NCBI RefSeq assembly: GCF_900155965.1
Contig: NZ_FTMG01000001.1
Location: forward strand, 248,001-312,000
Source: Mucilaginibacter lappiensis
GTDB lineage: Bacteria; Bacteroidota; Bacteroidia; Sphingobacteriales; Sphingobacteriaceae
Direction: 5' to 3'
DNA: 64,000 bases
Part shown: positions 1-10,076 of the stretch, in pieces
Layout: each line of letters starts with the position of its first letter
How positions within the stretch are numbered: the first letter of the stretch is position 1
Notes under the pieces: model-generated
Seen by the model: only the letters and a program-made list of their open reading frames with translations
Database searches by the model: none
Told to the model about the DNA's origin: nothing
Translations under genes and position numbers: made by a program

Positions 1-1
1 C

Positions 2-2992
2 TTTGTAGGTTTTAAATCGCAGACTTTTATAGTAACACCTCAAACCAAGCTCTTTAATGTTACACTGGAAGAAGATGTACAACAAGCTGATGAGGTAGTG
101 GTTACCGCCTATGGAAAAAAGGAAAGAAGAGAGGCCATTGTTGGCTCTGTTACCACAGTAAAACCAGGCAATTTAAAAATACCCGCCAGTAACCTCACCA
201 ATGCATTAGCAGGCCAGGTTGCAGGGGTTATAGCCTATCAGCCCAGTGGGCAGCCTGGGGTAGATAACTCAACATTCTTTATCAGGGGTGTTACTACCTT
301 CGGTTACCGGCAGAGCCCTTTGATACTGATAGATAACGTTGAGTTAACCGCATCCGATCTGGCCCGTTTAAATGTTGATGATATAGAAAGCTTTTCTATA
401 CTAAAAGATGCGAGTGCTACCGCCTTGTATGGGGCACGCGGTGGTAACGGTGTTATCCTGGTTAAAACAAAAGAAGGTAAGACAGGTAAATCGCAGATTA
501 ATTTCAGGGTTGAAAACGCCTCATCGCAATCTGTCAAAACCCTCCAGCTGGCCGATCCAATTACTTACATGAAGCTCTTTAATGAAGCCGTACGCACCCG
601 TTATCCTTTAGACCCGTTACCTTATGACCAGAACAAAATATTAAATACAGAAGCCACTATCAATCACGCACCGGGAAGTAACCAATATGTATACCCGGCA
701 GTTAACTGGCTCGACATGCTATTTAAAAACCGTACCAGTACACAACGGGGTAATTTAAGTGTACAAGGTGGCGGTGGTGTTGCCCGTTACTATGTTGCCG
801 GTTCATATGATAATGATAACGGTATTTTGAGAACTGATATCAGAAATAATAATAACAATAATGTTAAGTTTCAAAATTACCAGATACGCTCTAACGTCAA
901 CATTAATATAACCGATAAAACCGAGCTGATTGTACGTTTAGCGGGCACCTTTAATGAGTATAACGGCCCCCGCACCAACGATGCAAACTTCCAGACCGAT
1001 CTTTACAACTTGGTAATGCATACCAGTCCGGTTGATTTTCCAGCTTATTTTCCACCCGATTCTGCCAATCTTCGTACTAAACACATTTTGTTCGGTAATA
1101 CAGCCGCTTCAAACGGGGGCTTAGGATCTACTCAATATATCAACCCGTATGCTTCCCTCCTTTCCGGACATCAAAACTTTTCGGAATCAAGGATGCTTGC
1201 GCAATTGGAACTAAATCAAAATTTAGACTTCCTTACATCCGGACTGAATTTCCATGGCATCTTCAGTACCAACAGGTATGCATACTTCAGATCGCAGCTT
1301 TATTATAATCCCTTTTATTATACTACACAAAATTATGATAAGACAACCAATCAGTACACATTACTCTGGATAAACTCGCAACCCGGACAAGCCCAGGAAT
1401 ATCTTTCCTACTCCCGCGACCCTTATTCAGATAACCTGCAAACCTTTGTTTATTTCCAGGGTGTACTGGATTATAACAGGTCGATCGGAAAAAACAACAA
1501 TGTCAGTGCTTCTTTAATAGGCACCCGCCAACAACAATTATATTCCAATAATATTGATCCGCGCACTAATACCTATAGTTTACAATATTCATTACCATAC
1601 CGTAACTTAACGGTGGCGGGACGTGCTACCTATTCCTACAAGAGCAGGTATTTCCTTGAGTTTAACTTTGGATATAACGGATCCGAACGATTTTCGGCAA
1701 ATCACCGGTTTGGATTTTTCCCAACAATAGGTGCTTCATGGATCATATCTGATGAAAAGTTTTGGGGTGATCTGTATGATGTGTTTGATCGCTTTAAACT
1801 ACGTGCCAGCTATGGGTTGGTGGGTAACGACCAGATTGGAAGTCAAAGGTTCTTTTATCTATCAGACGTAAATCTTAATGGAGGTAACTCTGCTTCATTT
1901 GGAACAAATAACGCGTACTCCCATAACGGGGTTAGGATCAATAGTTATGAGAATGATGATGTGACATGGGAAACCTCAAAGCAGACTAACCTTGGCCTTG
2001 AATTTACCTTATTTAAAAAGTTTAATGTTATAGCCGAAATTTACAGAAACGACAAATACAATATACTACAAGATCGCTCCTCTATACCATCAACAATGGG
2101 CCTTGAATCTGGTATATCTGCCAATGTGGGCAAGGTACAATCACAAGGTATCGATATCTCTGTAGATGGAAAACAATCGCTTACCAAAGACATTTGGTTA
2201 TCTGCCCGGGGAAACTTCACATACTCTACCAATAAATATACACAGTATGAACAGCCCGACTACAAAGAGGGGTACCGCAACATTATCGGACAACCGCTTA
2301 ATCGGGCATACGGCTATATAGCAGAACGTTTATTTGTAGATGATAATGAAGCGAAAAACTCACCTTCACAAATATTTAGCACTGGTGGAACACCTCCGCA
2401 GGGTGGCGATATTAAATACCGCGATTTGAATGGTGACGGTAAAATTGATGCTGCCGATCAAACTTTTATCGGATATCCAACAGTACCGCAAATAGTTTAT
2501 GGTTTTGGTATATCCACAGGGTTTAAAAACTTTGACCTTTCTGCTTTCTTTCAGGGACAAGCAAACGTATCATTCTTTATTGATCCTGCCCGGACAGCGC
2601 CATTTATCAAAAGCCCGGATTCATACTTTACCGGAAATACGGCATTGCTAAAAGCTTACGCCGATGACCATTGGTCTGAAGATAATCAAAACCTATATGC
2701 ATTATATCCAAGGCTTGGGCCAAATGGTGGTGTAATAGAAAATAACAGGCAAAACAGCACATGGTGGTTACGCGACGGCAGCTTTATGAGGCTTAAATCA
2801 CTGGAAATTGGTTATACATTACCAGCACGCCTATTAAAAGCCCTATCCTTAAAAAATGCAAGGATATATTTTAACGGATTAAACCTGTTAACCTGGAGCC
2901 CCTTCAAATTATGGGATCCTGAACAAGGTGGCAATGCGTTTGCCTACCCAGTTCAAAAGGTGTTCAACGTGGGTTTAAATATCAACCTTTAA
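2..2992 (+). CDS. SusC/RagA-family TonB-linked outer membrane protein (5' end outside window)
   Basis: Outer membrane TonB-dependent transporter that imports an oligosaccharide or similar ligand together with its SusD partner. The frame is open from base 2, so the gene begins outside the window; the visible part is about 997 residues. The first residues are the end of the carboxypeptidase-like N-terminal domain leading into the DEVVVTAYGKKERREAIVGS box. The plug follows with LAGQVAGV, FFIRGV and the LYGARGGNGVILVKT motif typical of SusC. The rest is beta-barrel sequence rich in Asn, Tyr and Phe, ending in a final strand (VFNVGLNINL). The SusD gene follows after 24 bases, so the two are surely cotranscribed. 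The substrate cannot be told from the sequence, and no glycoside hydrolase is visible nearby. Confidence 0.97.
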   Translation, partial: FVGFKSQTFIVTPQTKLFNVTLEEDVQQADEVVVTAYGKKERREAIVGSVTTVKPGNLKIPASNLTNALAGQVAGVIAYQPSGQPGVDNSTFFIRGVTTFGYRQSPLILIDNVELTASDLARLNVDDIESFSILKDASATALYGARGGNGVILVKTKEGKTGKSQINFRVENASSQSVKTLQLADPITYMKLFNEAVRTRYPLDPLPYDQNKILNTEATINHAPGSNQYVYPAVNWLDMLFKNRTSTQRGNLSVQGGGGVARYYVAGSYDNDNGILRTDIRNNNNNNVKFQNYQIRSNVNINITDKTELIVRLAGTFNEYNGPRTNDANFQTDLYNLVMHTSPVDFPAYFPPDSANLRTKHILFGNTAASNGGLGSTQYINPYASLLSGHQNFSESRMLAQLELNQNLDFLTSGLNFHGIFSTNRYAYFRSQLYYNPFYYTTQNYDKTTNQYTLLWINSQPGQAQEYLSYSRDPYSDNLQTFVYFQGVLDYNRSIGKNNNVSASLIGTRQQQLYSNNIDPRTNTYSLQYSLPYRNLTVAGRATYSYKSRYFLEFNFGYNGSERFSANHRFGFFPTIGASWIISDEKFWGDLYDVFDRFKLRASYGLVGNDQIGSQRFFYLSDVNLNGGNSASFGTNNAYSHNGVRINSYENDDVTWETSKQTNLGLEFTLFKKFNVIAEIYRNDKYNILQDRSSIPSTMGLESGISANVGKVQSQGIDISVDGKQSLTKDIWLSARGNFTYSTNKYTQYEQPDYKEGYRNIIGQPLNRAYGYIAERLFVDDNEAKNSPSQIFSTGGTPPQGGDIKYRDLNGDGKIDAADQTFIGYPTVPQIVYGFGISTGFKNFDLSAFFQGQANVSFFIDPARTAPFIKSPDSYFTGNTALLKAYADDHWSEDNQNLYALYPRLGPNGGVIENNRQNSTWWLRDGSFMRLKSLEIGYTLPARLLKALSLKNARIYFNGLNLLTWSPFKLWDPEQGGNAFAYPVQKVFNVGLNINL

Positions 2993-3016
2993 TATTAACT
3001 GACTATTACTTGAAAT

Positions 3017-4927
3017 ATGAAATCACACTACAAATATTTTTACATGGCACTGTTAGCTTTAACTTGTGTGTCATGTAAAAAATACCTCGATGTTACTCCT
3101 GAGAATGTTGGTACGATCGATTATGCTTTCAGGAACCGTAATGAAGCTGAGAATTATTTATTTTCCTGTTATTCCACCATACAGCAATTAACATATGTTC
3201 AAAACGATGCCGGTTTTACCACTTCATCAGAAATCATTTTCCCCAATAACCTTACAGATAATCAAGGCATTGACCCAACAGGCTTTAATTTAATCAGAGG
3301 TACACAGAACAGTGCTAATCCCGGGCTTAATTATTGGGATGGATCAAATGGCGGGCAAGCTATTTTTCAAGCATTAAGAAGATGTAATACTATGCTTGAA
3401 AACATTGATAAGCCTATTGATCTTGGCCCGGATGAAAAGAAAAGGTGGATAGCTGAAGTAAAATTTTTGAAAGCTTATTATCATTTTTACCTATTCAGGC
3501 TATACGGGGCAGTTCCAATTATTGACGTAAACCTTCCGATCAATAGCTCTGCAGAGGCCGTAAAAGTAAAAAGAGCTCCGGTAGATTCTGTAGTGAATTA
3601 TATAGTCAGATTGCTTGACCAGGCTGCCCCTGATTTGCCTGCGGTAATATTAAACCAGGCAAAAGAGCTTGGCCGCGTAACCACACCTATTGCACTCTCT
3701 GTAAAAGCAGAGGTACTGGCAACTGCTGCAAGCCCTTTGTTTAATGGTAATCCAGATTATATCAGCGTAAAAAACAAGGATGGACAGGCACTCTTTAGTT
3801 CAACTTATGACGCTAAAAAGTGGGATAAAGCTGCTGCTGCCTGCCTTGCAGCAATTAACGTTAGCGAAACAAATGGCGCCAAACTACACACTTTTATAGC
3901 GCCGGCAAACATTACCAAACTTTCAGACTCATTAAAAACTGTTTTGGATTTGCAAACTTCCATAACCGAAAAATGGGATGTTAATACCGAATTAATATGG
4001 GCGCTGAATCCAACTTTTCCAGATCAAACTTATTGTGGCCCAAGGCTAACCGCTAAGGCTGCTGCCAACCCTTCATTCCAGGGTACTTTTGCAGTACCAA
4101 TCTCTGAGCAAGAGTTATTTTATACTCATAATGGTGTACCAATTAATGAGGACAAAACGTGGGATTATGCCAATCGCTATACCATAAGAACAGGCGATAA
4201 TGCAAATAGGTTTTATATAGGTAATGGATACGAAACTGTTAAAGCGCATTTTGACCGCGAACCAAGATTTTATGCAGATCTGGGTTTCGACGGAGGTATA
4301 TGGTTTGGCAATGGCATGGTCAATCAGGAAACTCTATATTATATTCAGGGGCGTGGCAGTGCAGCCCTTTCAGGTCCAACAGATAACGTAAGGCTAAACA
4401 TTACGGGTTACTGGCCTAAAAAATTGGTAAATTATTTAACCGTTTATGACGATGGTTACACCATTGCTGATTTTCATTTACCACTTATCAGGTTGGCTGG
4501 TTTATATCTGCTTTATGCCGAAACATTGAACGAGCAAGGTAAAACTTACGCCGAGGTTGTCCCATGGCTTGACAAAGTACGTCAAAGGGCTGGGTTGCCG
4601 GGTGTGGTTACCGCCTGGTCAAACTTTTCGACAAACCCTGGCAAATATGCTTCACAGAATGGTTTACGTGACATAATACACCAGGAAACCAGGATAGAGT
4701 TAGCTTTTGAGTGTGAGCCCGGATGGGATCTGCGTCGCTGGAAAGAGCTGCAAAGTGTACTGAGCAGGCCATTGCAGGGTTGGAATATTTTTGAAGCTTC
4801 TTCAGCAAATTATTACCGGCCGCGAACCCTGGTATCACCAATTTTTAATGTCAGAAACTATTTGTGGCCAATAACAGATAATAACCTGATCATTAATAAT
4901 AACCTGGTTCAAAATCTGAACTGGTAG
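3017..4927 (+). CDS. RagB/SusD-family nutrient-uptake outer membrane lipoprotein
   Basis: Surface lipoprotein that forms the lid over the SusC channel and binds the ligand. The 636 residues start with a lipoprotein signal (LLALTCVSCKKYLDVTPE, lipidated Cys about residue 20). A SusD-like helical fold follows, with the usual RVTTPIALSVKAEVL helix and, near the C-terminus, ETRIELAFE and WDLRRWKE, both standard in this family. It lies 24 bases after the SusC gene and 36 bases before the next lipoprotein, which points to one transcript. Length is normal to slightly long for SusD. Ligand specificity is unknown. Confidence 0.96.
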   Translation: MKSHYKYFYMALLALTCVSCKKYLDVTPENVGTIDYAFRNRNEAENYLFSCYSTIQQLTYVQNDAGFTTSSEIIFPNNLTDNQGIDPTGFNLIRGTQNSANPGLNYWDGSNGGQAIFQALRRCNTMLENIDKPIDLGPDEKKRWIAEVKFLKAYYHFYLFRLYGAVPIIDVNLPINSSAEAVKVKRAPVDSVVNYIVRLLDQAAPDLPAVILNQAKELGRVTTPIALSVKAEVLATAASPLFNGNPDYISVKNKDGQALFSSTYDAKKWDKAAAACLAAINVSETNGAKLHTFIAPANITKLSDSLKTVLDLQTSITEKWDVNTELIWALNPTFPDQTYCGPRLTAKAAANPSFQGTFAVPISEQELFYTHNGVPINEDKTWDYANRYTIRTGDNANRFYIGNGYETVKAHFDREPRFYADLGFDGGIWFGNGMVNQETLYYIQGRGSAALSGPTDNVRLNITGYWPKKLVNYLTVYDDGYTIADFHLPLIRLAGLYLLYAETLNEQGKTYAEVVPWLDKVRQRAGLPGVVTAWSNFSTNPGKYASQNGLRDIIHQETRIELAFECEPGWDLRRWKELQSVLSRPLQGWNIFEASSANYYRPRTLVSPIFNVRNYLWPITDNNLIINNNLVQNLNW

Positions 4928-4963
4928 TATCAAAAAACATAACAATCATATAATTGAAAAATT

Positions 4964-6193
4964 ATGAAAAGTATTAAAAATTATTCACTACTACTTCTTT
5001 TACTGGCAGTGGTGCTAAGTGTGATTTCCTGTAAACGAAATGATGGTGCCAGGGTGCCTATTTCAACCGATAACTCAAAACCAGGAGTAATTACTAATGT
5101 TAAAGTTAATAACTATAATGGTGGGTCATATATCACTTACCAGTTGCCTAATTCTCAGAATATACTTTATGTACTGGCAAAATATCAGATCAGGGATAAT
5201 GTGCCAAGAGAAACAAAATCATCCTATTACAGTGATACGGTAACCGTTGAAGGTTTTGCCAAAGAGCAGGATTATGATGTAACATTATATACCGTAAGCA
5301 GGGCTGATGTACTGTCGGATCCCGTTACGGTGAAGGTACATCCTAAAACACCTGCTTATATATCCATCAGATCCACCACCACCATGACAACCGACTTTGG
5401 AGGAGTTAATGTAAAAGCATTTAATCCCCTGAAAAAAGAAATTGGAGTAATTGTTACGGCGTTTAACAAAGCAACAAATACGATGGAAATTCAGGATCAG
5501 CATTATACTACGGCAGATACCATTGATTATTCCGTACGTGGTTATAGTACTGATCCAAGAAGTTTTGGAGTGTATGTTACAGACAAATATGGCAACATTT
5601 CTGATACGCTAAAAAAGAGCATAACACCGTTGTTTGAACAGTTGCTTGATAAAAGTAAATTCAGTCCATATAATTTACCAAGCGATACCGAGATCGGGTA
5701 TGGTTGGGTGCTTCCTAATTTATGGGATGGAAAAACAGACGGCAATTCTGCAGGCTGGCATACCAACCCTGGTCACACCCCCCCTTTTGTATGTACATTT
5801 AATGTGGGACTCACCTATAAGTTAAGTCGCTTTATTATATGGGAAAGACCAGATCAATATGCCTTTGGGCATGGTAATCCTAAACTATTTTCATTGTGGG
5901 GGTCAAATGTTGCTTCGCCACAGGATGCACAATTACCTGTATCCTCAGCAGTAGGCACTGTAGTTGGAGACTGGACAAATCTGGGAAATTTCCGTTATCC
6001 AAACCCACCTTCAGGTTTACCTCCTGGCGCTACTAATGCGGCCGATAATGCTTTTGTTTTGGCAGGTGTTAATTTCAACATTTCTATCTCGGCCCCTGCC
6101 GTTCATTTTATACGTGTAGCCGTAGGTCAAACATGGTCAGGAGGTAATTTCGCTCACATCATGGAACTATCATTTTACGGAACGCCACAATAG
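4964..6193 (+). CDS. Lipoprotein with DUF4959/DUF5126/DUF5000-type domains, SusCD-associated
   Basis: 409-residue predicted surface lipoprotein (signal LLLLLAVVLSVISCKRND, Cys about residue 23). The N-terminal half looks like the fibronectin-like DUF4959 and DUF5126 modules (GVITNVKVNNYNGGSYITYQLP, residues 41-62). The C-terminal third, from about residue 230, has the discoidin-like DUF5000 signature of a jelly-roll binding domain: LWDGKTDGNSAGWHT, then a conserved aromatic/Arg run and a final strand MELSFYGTPQ. Such proteins commonly sit just after SusD and are thought to be accessory surface glycan-binding proteins. Domain names are from memory of the families; the function is inferred from position. 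Confidence 0.85.
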   Translation: MKSIKNYSLLLLLLAVVLSVISCKRNDGARVPISTDNSKPGVITNVKVNNYNGGSYITYQLPNSQNILYVLAKYQIRDNVPRETKSSYYSDTVTVEGFAKEQDYDVTLYTVSRADVLSDPVTVKVHPKTPAYISIRSTTTMTTDFGGVNVKAFNPLKKEIGVIVTAFNKATNTMEIQDQHYTTADTIDYSVRGYSTDPRSFGVYVTDKYGNISDTLKKSITPLFEQLLDKSKFSPYNLPSDTEIGYGWVLPNLWDGKTDGNSAGWHTNPGHTPPFVCTFNVGLTYKLSRFIIWERPDQYAFGHGNPKLFSLWGSNVASPQDAQLPVSSAVGTVVGDWTNLGNFRYPNPPSGLPPGATNAADNAFVLAGVNFNISISAPAVHFIRVAVGQTWSGGNFAHIMELSFYGTPQ

Positions 6194-6221
6194 ATCAGTC
6201 GCTTATTAAAACATAAAAGAC

Positions 6222-7448
6222 ATGAAAAAAATTAAATATCATATATTATTCATTTTTTTAATACTGGTTACCCTTTATAGTTGCCAGAAGAATAATCTCG
6301 GAAATGATTATAAAAACTATTATACCGGGCACGAAATTGTGTATACGGGCGCAGTGGCAAACGCTGTTGTACAGCCAGGTAATTTAGAGATCGGGCTTAA
6401 ATGGAAGGCAAGTACCGACCCCAGCATTACTAAATATGTGATTTATTATAACAACAAGGCCGATTCGCAAATCGTAAATATTTCAGGTAAAGCAGATACC
6501 ATAAAAACAGTCATCAAAGGGCTTGCTGAATACACCTACTCTTTTACCATATATTCTTATGATGCTAAAGGCAATAAGTCAATTCCATATGAAGTGAATA
6601 ATGCAAAAGTTTATGGCCCTATTTATATATCCACGCTGCTTAACCGGGGATACAATGCAACTAATCCCTATGCTGTTAGTAAAACTGGATACGTAACACT
6701 CAATTTTATACAGCCCGATACAATTAATATTGGTACAATTATAAAATATACCAATAGAGCCGGACAAAGTGTACAAAAGGTGCTTAGTCCTGATAGTTCC
6801 TCGATAACTTTCCCTGATTATAAAGGAGGAACAGATATTACCTATAACTCCTCGTATATACCCGATCGTAATGCTATTGATGTATTTTACGCACCAAAAT
6901 CAGATGTGTTTCCGAAAATTGACGGTAGTGTACCTTGTGATAAATCATTATTCAAAAAGGTAAAACTACCTAATGACATGAACCCGTATAATTCAGGTAC
7001 TGATATTGACCGGCTTTGGGATGGCAGCACTAGTCCAAACGGCTTCCCTAACCTGTTTCATAGTGATGGTGCCAACCGCTTGCCGCAAACCCTTACATTT
7101 GATATGGGTAAGATTTATACAAAACTTACCAAGGTAGAGGAGATAGGTCGTAATTGCTGCCATAATCCGGATGATTTTGAGGTTTGGGGTATTGCTGATA
7201 TAACAAATGCAGCAACAACCCTAGCTCCGAATGACCCTGGATGGACGGCCGAAGCTATTTCTAAAGGGTGGAAACTACTAAAAGAAGTTAAAAGAACCGA
7301 CGATGGACAGGCTCCTTTTAAAACCGATCTGGATAATAATCCGCCTCCGGTACGTTATATCCGCATCAGGGTAAAACACAACGCCGATGGCGAGGGAAGC
7401 TATACCAACATTACTCAAATAACCATGTTTAATAATGTACTGAATTAA
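6222..7448 (+). CDS. DUF4998-type lipoprotein with C-terminal discoidin-like domain
   Basis: 408-residue lipoprotein (signal ILVTLYSCQKN, Cys about residue 21). Residues 35-125 resemble DUF4998: a fibronectin-type fold with GNLEIGLKWKASTDPSITKY. The C-terminal part, from about residue 250, has a second F5/8C-like module (DRLWDGSTSPNGFPNLFHS, then LTFDMGKIYTKLTKVEEIGR and a closing ITQITMFNNVLN). It is the last gene of the SusCD transcript, 28 bases after its neighbour and followed by a strong terminator. Like its neighbour it is probably a surface binding protein. The shared C-terminal layout suggests the two have related roles in capturing the same ligand. Confidence 0.83.
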   Translation: MKKIKYHILFIFLILVTLYSCQKNNLGNDYKNYYTGHEIVYTGAVANAVVQPGNLEIGLKWKASTDPSITKYVIYYNNKADSQIVNISGKADTIKTVIKGLAEYTYSFTIYSYDAKGNKSIPYEVNNAKVYGPIYISTLLNRGYNATNPYAVSKTGYVTLNFIQPDTINIGTIIKYTNRAGQSVQKVLSPDSSSITFPDYKGGTDITYNSSYIPDRNAIDVFYAPKSDVFPKIDGSVPCDKSLFKKVKLPNDMNPYNSGTDIDRLWDGSTSPNGFPNLFHSDGANRLPQTLTFDMGKIYTKLTKVEEIGRNCCHNPDDFEVWGIADITNAATTLAPNDPGWTAEAISKGWKLLKEVKRTDDGQAPFKTDLDNNPPPVRYIRIRVKHNADGEGSYTNITQITMFNNVLN

Positions 7449-7468
7449 TACATTAAATGTGTTGACTA

Positions 7469-7509
7469 AACAGCGCTCTTAATACACCATGCATTAAGAG
7501 CGCTGTTTG
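7469..7509 (+). terminator. Rho-independent-like hairpin ending the SusCD operon
   Basis: Perfect 16-bp stem: left arm 7469-7484 (AAACAGCGCTCTTAAT), 9-base loop, right arm 7494-7509 (ATTAAGAGCGCTGTTT). It lies 20 bases after the stop of the last lipoprotein gene. Confidence 0.85.
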
Positions 7510-7790
7510 TTACCGCAACTACGCTTCTACGAATTAGTCGGTTCTTATTTTTCACGTACTACCCTCCAATATAGAATCCCATCCTCTGGCAGATATTGAG
7601 CCCAAACAAACATTTGAATGTCAAAACCTAAAGAAAATCTGCCTGGATTTCAACTAAAAAAATTGAAATTTTCATTTCACACTTTTTACCCTCATATTAG
7701 CTTTTGCAATCGATAACAAGCCAAATATCATAGCCTTTTGAATGTGTGGTTTTCAGTGTCGTAGTTGCATACCATATTAATTCAAACTTT
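7510..7790. other. Intergenic stretch between SusCD operon and TMEM220/ebo genes
   Basis: About 280 AT-rich bases after the terminator. I see no gene or repeat. The promoter of the following group should be here, but I find no clear TTTG...TAnnTTTG pair. Confidence 0.5.
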
Positions 7791-8156
7791 ATGATCTTAA
7801 TTATCCTAAACATCATTTTTTGTTTATCATTTTTGGTATTTGCCTACCTTAATTTAAATGATGTTGATCCCTGGCTTTGGGTACCAATCTATTTAAGTGC
7901 GTCCATCAGCTGTGGTTTAGTTGTCTTTGGTAAATATTACCCTACTATATGGCTTTTATTAGTGGCTTTTTATTTAATTTATGCTATCATCTTATTTTTT
8001 GCTAAAGATGGTGTGCGCGACTGGATAACAAAATATAAGAAGCCAAGCCTGGTCGAAACTATGCAGGCTACCAAACCTTATATTGAACAAACGCGTGAAT
8101 TTTTTGGCTTATTGATCATTTCAGCGGCTTTGTTAATCAATTATTTTGCTACGTAA
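7791..8156 (+). CDS. TMEM220-family small integral membrane protein
   Basis: 121 residues, four predicted hydrophobic segments (about residues 1-18, 24-42, 46-65 and 101-118). The motif YLNLNDVDPWLWVPIY after the first segment and the FAKDGVRDW region match the TMEM220 family, a small membrane protein of unknown function found in bacteria and eukaryotes. I chose ATG 7791 because it starts directly with the first membrane helix; an in-frame GTG at 7746 would add 15 non-conserved residues. It lies 55 bases upstream of eboA on the same strand, so it may be transcribed with the ebo genes; a membrane protein at the head of an export-linked cluster is notable. Function unknown. Confidence 0.8.
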   Translation: MILIILNIIFCLSFLVFAYLNLNDVDPWLWVPIYLSASISCGLVVFGKYYPTIWLLLVAFYLIYAIILFFAKDGVRDWITKYKKPSLVETMQATKPYIEQTREFFGLLIISAALLINYFAT

Positions 8157-8211
8157 GTATTTCACTGCCCTATTCGTAACATTTCATTATTCACCCATGA
8201 TTTGATTTTTT

Positions 8212-9078
8212 ATGCCTATTTATGATATAGCAAAAATGGAGGCCTCTATGGCAGGTATTATTAAAAATAATGTTTCCCCTGATACCTGGTTGTGGCTTCA
8301 ACAATTTAATAAGTTGCCTAATGATTATTCCGCCCTCAATACAGCGTTTATGATCATTCCCCGAAAAACCGGAAAATCGGCCATATCCATAGATAATCTA
8401 CAATCTCATCTATCTCCAGACACAATTATAAACCCATTTAAAAACTGGACTATTGACAGGCTATGCCGCGTATGGCTGCTTTTACAATGGGATACAACGG
8501 ATAAAGACAAATATTATCAAACCATCGAAAATTTGTTTTTGTCTGCAGAAATGAATGAGGTGGTAGCATTATATTCTGCACTCCCTTTTTTTGCTTACCC
8601 TGAAATATGGACAAAGCGGTGCGCAGAAGGTATCCGGAGCAATATCGGCTCCGTTTTAGAGGCCATTATGTATAATAACCCGTATCCATTACTATATCTG
8701 GATCAAGCCGCCTGGAATCAACTGATATTAAAAGCCTTTTTTACCGAAAAAAATGTACCATTAATAATTGGTATTGATAAACGGGCCAATAAAGAGCTGG
8801 CATTAATCCTTAGTGATTATGCCCGTGAGCGATGGGCCGCTGGTCGTAAAGTAAATCCGGTATTATGGCGATTGGTGGCCAAATTTATTGACGAAAAAAT
8901 TTTCGAGGCCATCAAAATTGGGCTTGCTCGTGATGATATGGCCGAAAAAGAAGCCATAGCACTGGCTATCTCAGAATCGGGCTTTGAGCCTGCAAAGCAA
9001 TGGTTAAGTAATATTCCTGAATTGAAGTCGGTAGTAACTGATAAGGCATTAAATTGGGATAAAGTATCTATAAATTAA
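8212..9078 (+). CDS. eboA: EboA-like protein
   Basis: First gene of a complete ebo cluster. The 288-residue protein is predicted soluble and mostly helical, without a signal peptide. I recognise it by its position ahead of a TatD-type hydrolase, a UbiA-type prenyltransferase and the three further ebo genes, and by family-typical stretches such as DTWLWLQQFN (residues 24-33) and WTIDRLCRVWLLLQ (residues 79-92). Its biochemical role is not known. In cyanobacteria the ebo genes are needed for delivery of the scytonemin monomer to the periplasm. The 10-base gap to eboB supports an operon. Confidence 0.8.
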   Translation: MPIYDIAKMEASMAGIIKNNVSPDTWLWLQQFNKLPNDYSALNTAFMIIPRKTGKSAISIDNLQSHLSPDTIINPFKNWTIDRLCRVWLLLQWDTTDKDKYYQTIENLFLSAEMNEVVALYSALPFFAYPEIWTKRCAEGIRSNIGSVLEAIMYNNPYPLLYLDQAAWNQLILKAFFTEKNVPLIIGIDKRANKELALILSDYARERWAAGRKVNPVLWRLVAKFIDEKIFEAIKIGLARDDMAEKEAIALAISESGFEPAKQWLSNIPELKSVVTDKALNWDKVSIN

Positions 9079-9088
9079 AAATATACTT

Positions 9089-10075
9089 ATGTGTTGTAGT
9101 CATTCGATAGAAAAAGACAAGGAGGAGAGAAAAACCCTTGAAGCATTTGATTTAAGTTTGGTAAAAGGGATGAAGTTTTTTGATCCCCATGTTCACATGA
9201 CCTCCCGCACCACGGATGATTATCAGGCAATGGCCGATGCCGGTGTTGTGGCCCTTATTGAACCTGCATTTTGGCTGGGCCAGCCACGAACAGGACTGGA
9301 CAGTTTTAGAGATTATTATAGCAGCCTGATCGGTTGGGAAAGGTTTCGTTCATCCCAGTTTGGCATCAAACATTACTGTACAATTGGTTTGAATTCAAGG
9401 GAAGCTAATAATGAAGCTTTAGCCGAGCAGGTGATGGAGCTTTTACCTTTGTTTGTTTACAAAGATGGCGTGGTTGGTATCGGCGAGATAGGTTTTGACG
9501 ATCAGACGGCTGCTGAAGAAAAATATTATCGCCTACAGTTGGAGCTGGCTAAAGAGGCAGGGTTGCCTGTACAAATCCATACCCCTCACCGCGATAAAAA
9601 GAGAGGCACACAACGCAGTATGGATATCGCTCTGGAACATGGCCTGAATCCCTATCAAGTAATTGTTGATCATAACAATGAAGAAACCGTTAAAGAAGTA
9701 CTTGACAGGGGCTTTTGGGCAGCTTTTACCATTTATCCATTCACAAAAATGGGTAACGAACGCATGGTTGATATTGCCACACAATATGGACCGGAACGCA
9801 TCATGATCAACTCAGCCGCTGATTGGGGTATCAGTGATCCGCTTGCGGTTCCTAAAACTGCCGCCTTGATGAAAATGCGTGGCTTGAGTGATCTGGATAT
9901 TGAACTCATAACCTATCGCAATGCCATAACCGCATTTGCACAAAGTGGCCAGATCGATGAGACTGATTTCGCGACTTCGAAAAACATTGATCAAAGCGGA
10001 AAATTTGAGGGCAATACTATTTTACGCGGAGGGCAGCAACCACGTATCGATAAATCTTCTATCATTATCAGCTAA
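9089..10075 (+). CDS. eboB: EboB: TatD-like metal-dependent hydrolase
   Basis: 328 residues of the TatD/amidohydrolase superfamily (TIM barrel, divalent metal). Visible metal-site motifs: DPHVHM (H34, H36), GIGEIGFDD (the bridging Glu), QIHTPHRDK, VDHNNEE and, near the C-terminus, NSAADWG with the catalytic Asp. The conserved core starts at MKFFDPHVHM (an alternative start, residue 28); the 27-residue Cys-containing extension before it may or may not be translated. The substrate is unknown. It is flanked by eboA (10 bases) and eboC (1 base). Confidence 0.88.
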   Translation: MCCSHSIEKDKEERKTLEAFDLSLVKGMKFFDPHVHMTSRTTDDYQAMADAGVVALIEPAFWLGQPRTGLDSFRDYYSSLIGWERFRSSQFGIKHYCTIGLNSREANNEALAEQVMELLPLFVYKDGVVGIGEIGFDDQTAAEEKYYRLQLELAKEAGLPVQIHTPHRDKKRGTQRSMDIALEHGLNPYQVIVDHNNEETVKEVLDRGFWAAFTIYPFTKMGNERMVDIATQYGPERIMINSAADWGISDPLAVPKTAALMKMRGLSDLDIELITYRNAITAFAQSGQIDETDFATSKNIDQSGKFEGNTILRGGQQPRIDKSSIIIS

Positions 10076-10076
10076 G

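Noticed and set aside
7746..7790. Longer start for the TMEM220 gene (GTG 7746)
   Set aside because: The 15 extra residues are not family-like and ATG 7791 starts directly with the first helix.
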